Assembly: GCA_017457545.1 (NCBI GenBank)
Contig: JAFTHF010000114.1
Location: forward strand, 1-8,912
DNA from: Clostridia bacterium
GTDB lineage: Bacteria; Bacillota_A; Clostridia; Oscillospirales; CAG-272
DNA: 8,912 nucleotides
Direction: 5' to 3'
Shown here: piece after piece, positions 6,464 through 8,912 of the stretch
How the letters are laid out: each line of letters starts with the position of its first letter
Numbering within the stretch: position 1 is the first letter of the stretch
Translations under genes and position numbers: made by a program
The notes under the pieces: generated by a model
What the model was told of the DNA's origin: nothing
Seen by the model: the letters and a program-made list of their open reading frames with translations, nothing else
The model's database searches: none

Positions 6464-8551
6464 TTATTCTTTTGTCTTTTTGTGTCCTGAACAATAAGGA
6501 CACCCCGTTCCTTTGTTTCTGTTTTTGATTGTTGCTTGCCATTCGTGCCCTTGTTCGTAAGTCCACCATACTTTTTGGTGGCTCCCTACCTTAAAATCTT
6601 CTGGCTTCGAGTCACCATTTCTTTTATAATTCCATTCACTTGCTAATTTGGGATTAAGCGTTGCTAAATCGTTTTTTCCTTTAATAGCATTTCTGCCAGA
6701 GCAATAAGGACAGCCATACCCGGATTTTCTACTATATATTGCTGCTTGCCACTCATGTCCTTTATCACACTTCCACCAAACTTTGTTGTGGCTATTTAGT
6801 CCAACATCCAATGGGGTCAGTCCGATATTTCTATCATAATTCCATTCAACTGCTAATTGTGGGGCGATAGTTGCTAAATCGTTGTATCCTATTAGAATTT
6901 TTTTATCCGAACAATAAGGACAACCGTTACCGTTGTTTCTATTAGCAACTGTTGATTGCCATTCGTGTCCTTTTCTACATTTCCACCACACTTTTTTATT
7001 GCTACCTACCATAAAATCTTCAGGTTTTAAATCGCCGTTTTTTTCACAATTCCACTCACCTGCAAGTTTAGGATTAACAGTTGATAAATCGTTCACTCCT
7101 TTTACAACTTTTTGTCCAGCACAATATGGACACCCAACACCATTATTTCTGCTATCTATTGTCGCTTGCCACTCATGTCCTTTATCACACTTCCACCATA
7201 CCTTTTTACCACTATTTGAAGCAAAGCCTTCAGGCTTTAAATTTCCGTTCTTTTCGTAGTTCCATTCGCTTGCCAATTGGGGATTAAGCGTTTTTAAATC
7301 ATTATAACCTTTTAGAATTTTTCGGTTTATACAAATAGGACAACCACCAGTATTTCTACTTGCTATTATTGCTTGCCATTCGTGACCCTTTTCACATTTC
7401 CACCATACCTTCTTACTGCTATTTGCTAATATATGTTCCGGCCTCAAACTACCATTCTTTTCATAATTCCATTCTTGAGCCAAATATGGATTAGTGTATA
7501 AAAGCGAGTTTTCTTTTTCTGTGTATTCACGTAAATTTTCTATTTCAATAGCATCTCTTTTTAAGTCGACGTCTACATTGGTTCCTATAATTTCGCTTAA
7601 AACTTTTTGTATAACTTCTGCTAGATTTTTTTGATTTATATCAACAAAATAATCTATTGAACTGTCATTTAATACCGGCAATCCTTCTCTTATTCTATAT
7701 AATTTTATTCCATCTTTTTTGCAATTCGAGTTTTTTTCTAGATCTTTTTTTGTTTTATTTTTATGGTAAAAATATCCGTCATACTCAATTGCTATTTTTA
7801 GGGTGGGGATATAGATATCTAATTCATTGCCTTTTTCTTTGTATGTATGTAATACTTCAATATTATATTTCCTTAAGTAATAAGCAATAGCATACTCAGG
7901 AAAAGAAGTGTTGCGTTCAGAAGTGCAGATAGGACAGCTGCGCCCCTTATTTCTATTTACAATTGTCGCTTGCCATTCGTGCCCTTTTTTACATTTCCAC
8001 CATACCGTGTGGTTACTGCCTGCCATAAAATTTTCCGGCTTCAAGTCGCCATTTCTTTTATAATTCCATTCGCTTGCTAATATTGGGTTAATAGTTGCTA
8101 AATCATTTACTCCTTTTACAACTTTTAGCCCAACACAATAAGGACAAGCACGCCCTTTATTTCTACTTGCTATTGTTGCTTGCCATTCATGTCCTATATC
8201 ACATTTCCACCATACTTTTTTACCGCTATTTGCAGTAAAATCTTCTGGTTTTAATTCGCCATTTTGCTCATAATTCCATTCGCTTGCAAGTTTGGGATTA
8301 ATAGTCGCTAAATCATTATAACCTTTTAAAACTTTTTGATTAGAACAAATAGGACACCCTCTCCCGTTGTTTCTATCGCCTATGGTCGCTTGCCACTCGT
8401 GTCCTTCGCTGCATTTCCACCACGCCTTTTTGCCACTCCCGAGAGTTAGCGATCTAGGATTTAAACCCAATTCGCTATTTTTCTCCCAATTCCATTCAGC
8501 TATTAAGGAAGGGCTATCTATCAAATACTTTTTTTCTTTTTTCTTAGACAT
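6464..8551 (-). CDS. Eight-repeat zinc-ribbon (DUF4379) protein with an internal Vsr-like endonuclease domain
   Basis: A 695-residue protein. Eight copies of a 70-residue unit carry WWKCxxGHEWQA, then RNxGxxCPxC, that is C-x3-H and C-x2-C zinc ligands, the pattern of DUF4379 (probable zinc-ribbon or treble-clef). Three copies come first (about 10-215) and five last (about 350-695). Between them, at about 216-297, lies a nuclease-like domain: TSFPEYAIAYYL, ELDIYIP (Asp245) and IAIEYDGYFYH (Glu256, Asp258), then GIKLYRIRE. This resembles Vsr/PD-(D/E)XK endonucleases, often fused to such repeats. ATG at 8551 has AAGGTGG 5 nt upstream; a GTG at 8560 overlaps that site. A consensus promoter precedes it and the membrane-protein gene follows. 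Likely role: nucleic-acid binding and cleavage, perhaps defence (inferred). Repeat 8 lacks its first Cys. Confidence 0.88.
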   Translation of the reverse strand: MSKKKEKKYLIDSPSLIAEWNWEKNSELGLNPRSLTLGSGKKAWWKCSEGHEWQATIGDRNNGRGCPICSNQKVLKGYNDLATINPKLASEWNYEQNGELKPEDFTANSGKKVWWKCDIGHEWQATIASRNKGRACPYCVGLKVVKGVNDLATINPILASEWNYKRNGDLKPENFMAGSNHTVWWKCKKGHEWQATIVNRNKGRSCPICTSERNTSFPEYAIAYYLRKYNIEVLHTYKEKGNELDIYIPTLKIAIEYDGYFYHKNKTKKDLEKNSNCKKDGIKLYRIREGLPVLNDSSIDYFVDINQKNLAEVIQKVLSEIIGTNVDVDLKRDAIEIENLREYTEKENSLLYTNPYLAQEWNYEKNGSLRPEHILANSSKKVWWKCEKGHEWQAIIASRNTGGCPICINRKILKGYNDLKTLNPQLASEWNYEKNGNLKPEGFASNSGKKVWWKCDKGHEWQATIDSRNNGVGCPYCAGQKVVKGVNDLSTVNPKLAGEWNCEKNGDLKPEDFMVGSNKKVWWKCRKGHEWQSTVANRNNGNGCPYCSDKKILIGYNDLATIAPQLAVEWNYDRNIGLTPLDVGLNSHNKVWWKCDKGHEWQAAIYSRKSGYGCPYCSGRNAIKGKNDLATLNPKLASEWNYKRNGDSKPEDFKVGSHQKVWWTYEQGHEWQATIKNRNKGTGCPYCSGHKKTKE
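6467..7510 (-). repeat. Coding repeat array 2: five zinc-ribbon units (repeats 4-8)
   Basis: Five in-frame copies of a unit of about 210 bp. The first zinc cysteine of successive units is spaced 69, 70, 70 and 70 residues apart. Repeat 4 is one residue shorter, before GGCPIC. Repeat 8 reads WWTYEQGH instead of WWKCxxGH, replacing a zinc ligand by Tyr, and ends the protein. Confidence 0.9.
7661..7906 (-). other. Vsr-like PD-(D/E)XK endonuclease domain inside the zinc-ribbon protein
   Basis: This segment encodes about 82 residues with no zinc-ribbon motif. It holds FPE, ELDIYIP and AIEYDGYFYH followed by LYRIRE. Spacing and order match Vsr-like restriction-fold nucleases, where the Asp of ELD and the acidic residues of IEYDG bind metal. 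All expected acidic residues are present, so it looks active. A 50-residue linker without motifs (7511-7660) separates it from the second array. Confidence 0.75.
7907..8524 (-). repeat. Coding repeat array 1: three zinc-ribbon units (repeats 1-3)
   Basis: Three in-frame copies of the unit with exact 70-residue spacing between the WWKC cysteines. All keep the C-x3-H and C-x2-C ligands. Repeats are joined by KGxNDLATINP linkers, and repeat 3 runs straight into the nuclease domain. Confidence 0.9.
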
Positions 8552-8580
8552 GTTGACCACCTTGATTAAAACTTTAATTT

Positions 8581-8609
8581 ATTATAGCACAAAATGACAT
8601 TTTTTTCAA
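8581..8609 (-). promoter_or_regulatory. Sigma-A promoter of the nuclease/membrane-protein operon
   Basis: TTGAAA (8609-8604) and a perfect TATAAT (8586-8581) are exactly 17 nt apart, 30 nt before the ATG. This is a near-consensus vegetative promoter, so the cassette looks able to be expressed from its own signal. Confidence 0.85.
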
Positions 8610-8640
8610 TGTCTTATATCGCACGTAAGACAATTAAAAA

Positions 8641-8681
8641 CAACCTAAATCAAACACGTTTGAAATGCTTGATTTAGGTTG
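8641..8681 (-). terminator. Hairpin terminator after the right tRNA-Arg 3' half
   Basis: CAACCTAAATCAA (8641-8653) and TTGATTTAGGTTG (8669-8681) form a perfect 13-bp stem with a 15-nt loop, followed on the minus strand by TTTTTAATT. It starts 4 nt after the CCA of the tRNA half and would end tRNA transcription before the island operon promoter. Confidence 0.85.
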
Positions 8682-8685
8682 AATT

Positions 8686-8729
8686 TGGCACCCCCAACGG
8701 GAATCGAACCCATAACTAACCCTTAGGAG
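8686..8729 (-). pseudogene. tRNA-Arg(CCU) 3' half, right island boundary (attachment site)
   Basis: On the minus strand: anticodon loop CTCCTAA (8729-8723), 3' anticodon stem GGGTT, variable loop AGTT, T-arm ATGGG-TTCGATT-CCCGT, acceptor strand TGGGGGT, discriminator G and CCA (8688-8686). Upstream bases (GGCCA) do not pair with GGGTT, and no ACCCCCA acceptor strand or D-arm occurs in the remaining sequence, so the 5' half is missing. It shares the CTCCTAAG core and orientation with the left half but is otherwise clearly diverged, so it comes from a different tRNA-Arg gene, probably brought in by an element. Confidence 0.83.
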
Positions 8730-8912
8730 TGGCCTCGAAACTCGGTTGTAGAGTCACTTCCTGTACCCGATAATCCCGTATTTTCAAGGCTTTTTCGCAC
8801 TTTGAGTGTTAAACTGTGTTACGGAATTACTGCTAATTTTACCCCGTTTTCGACCGTCTAATTAGATGGGAATTAGCAAGGGGTTCGGATTTAGGGAAAC
8901 GGTTATATTCCC
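8730..8912. other. Non-coding right edge, possibly the end of a second integrated element
   Basis: No supportable gene in 183 bases. There is an inverted repeat TGCTAATT/AATTAGCA (8831-8838 with 8871-8878) enclosing a 10-bp palindrome TCTAATTAGA (8857-8866), and two copies of GTGTTA 10 bp apart (8806-8811, 8816-8821). Repeats of this kind occur in integrase arm-site regions, but they are short and may be chance. Confidence 0.4.

Noticed and set aside
6933..7287. Plus-strand open frames opposite the zinc-ribbon gene
   Set aside because: They are antisense shadows of the repetitive coding sequence, rich in translated complement of the CPxC and WWKC motifs.
6467..8524. Possible CRISPR array or DNA satellite from the regularly spaced repeats
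   Set aside because: The unit is about 210 bp, stays in one reading frame, and varies mostly in ways that keep zinc ligands; it is a protein repeat.
8686..8775. A complete tRNA-Arg gene at the right boundary
   Set aside because: No D-arm, 5' anticodon stem or ACCCCCA acceptor strand is found upstream of the anticodon loop.
8842..8912. C-terminal end of an integrase on the minus strand
   Set aside because: One frame is open for 23 codons from the edge (ending SKTG), but it carries no recognisable recombinase motif and is too short to call.

Overview
The window looks like a chromosome segment of a low-to-moderate GC Bacillota, probably a gut-type Clostridia. The signs are a tryptophan T-box leader, strong AGGAGG-like ribosome sites, sigma-A promoters with 17-nt spacers, an intracellular GH78-like glycosidase and small HAD and HD housekeeping enzymes. 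The lineage is an inference from gene style, not from a marker gene. Every gene I can support lies on the minus strand, so transcription runs from high to low coordinates.

Positions 1-5400 are ordinary chromosome. Read in the direction of transcription they hold: a HAD-IA phosphatase with its own promoter and terminator; a cytoplasmic GH78-like glycosidase with its own promoter; a tightly coupled three-gene operon (DUF523/TudS-like protein, Cof-type HAD phosphatase, HD-domain hydrolase); and a promoter, a Trp-specific T-box riboswitch (specifier UGG) and the 5' part of trpB. The trpB frame is broken by an apparent one-base deletion in an A-run near position 66. The correct protein continues in another frame to the window edge.

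Positions 5409-8729 look like a genomic island. Each end carries the 3' half of a tRNA-Arg(CCU), in the same orientation, cut at the anticodon loop and followed by a hairpin terminator. The two halves differ in sequence, and neither has a tRNA 5' half next to it. This is the pattern left by site-specific integration into a tRNA gene, and two different halves suggest stacked insertions. The intact tRNA would lie beyond the right edge.

The island is visibly richer in A/T than its surroundings and holds one two-gene operon. The first gene encodes eight zinc-ribbon repeats (DUF4379 type, 70-residue period) interrupted after the third by a Vsr-like PD-(D/E)XK endonuclease domain. The second, 15 nt downstream and starting at TTG, encodes a 238-residue protein with two N-terminal membrane helices and no recognised family. 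A nuclease with a long nucleic-acid-binding-type array, coupled to a membrane protein inside a tRNA-borne island, fits a defence or inter-element conflict cassette. That role is an inference, and this pair is the best candidate here for an undescribed system. The last 180 bases hold no recognisable gene.
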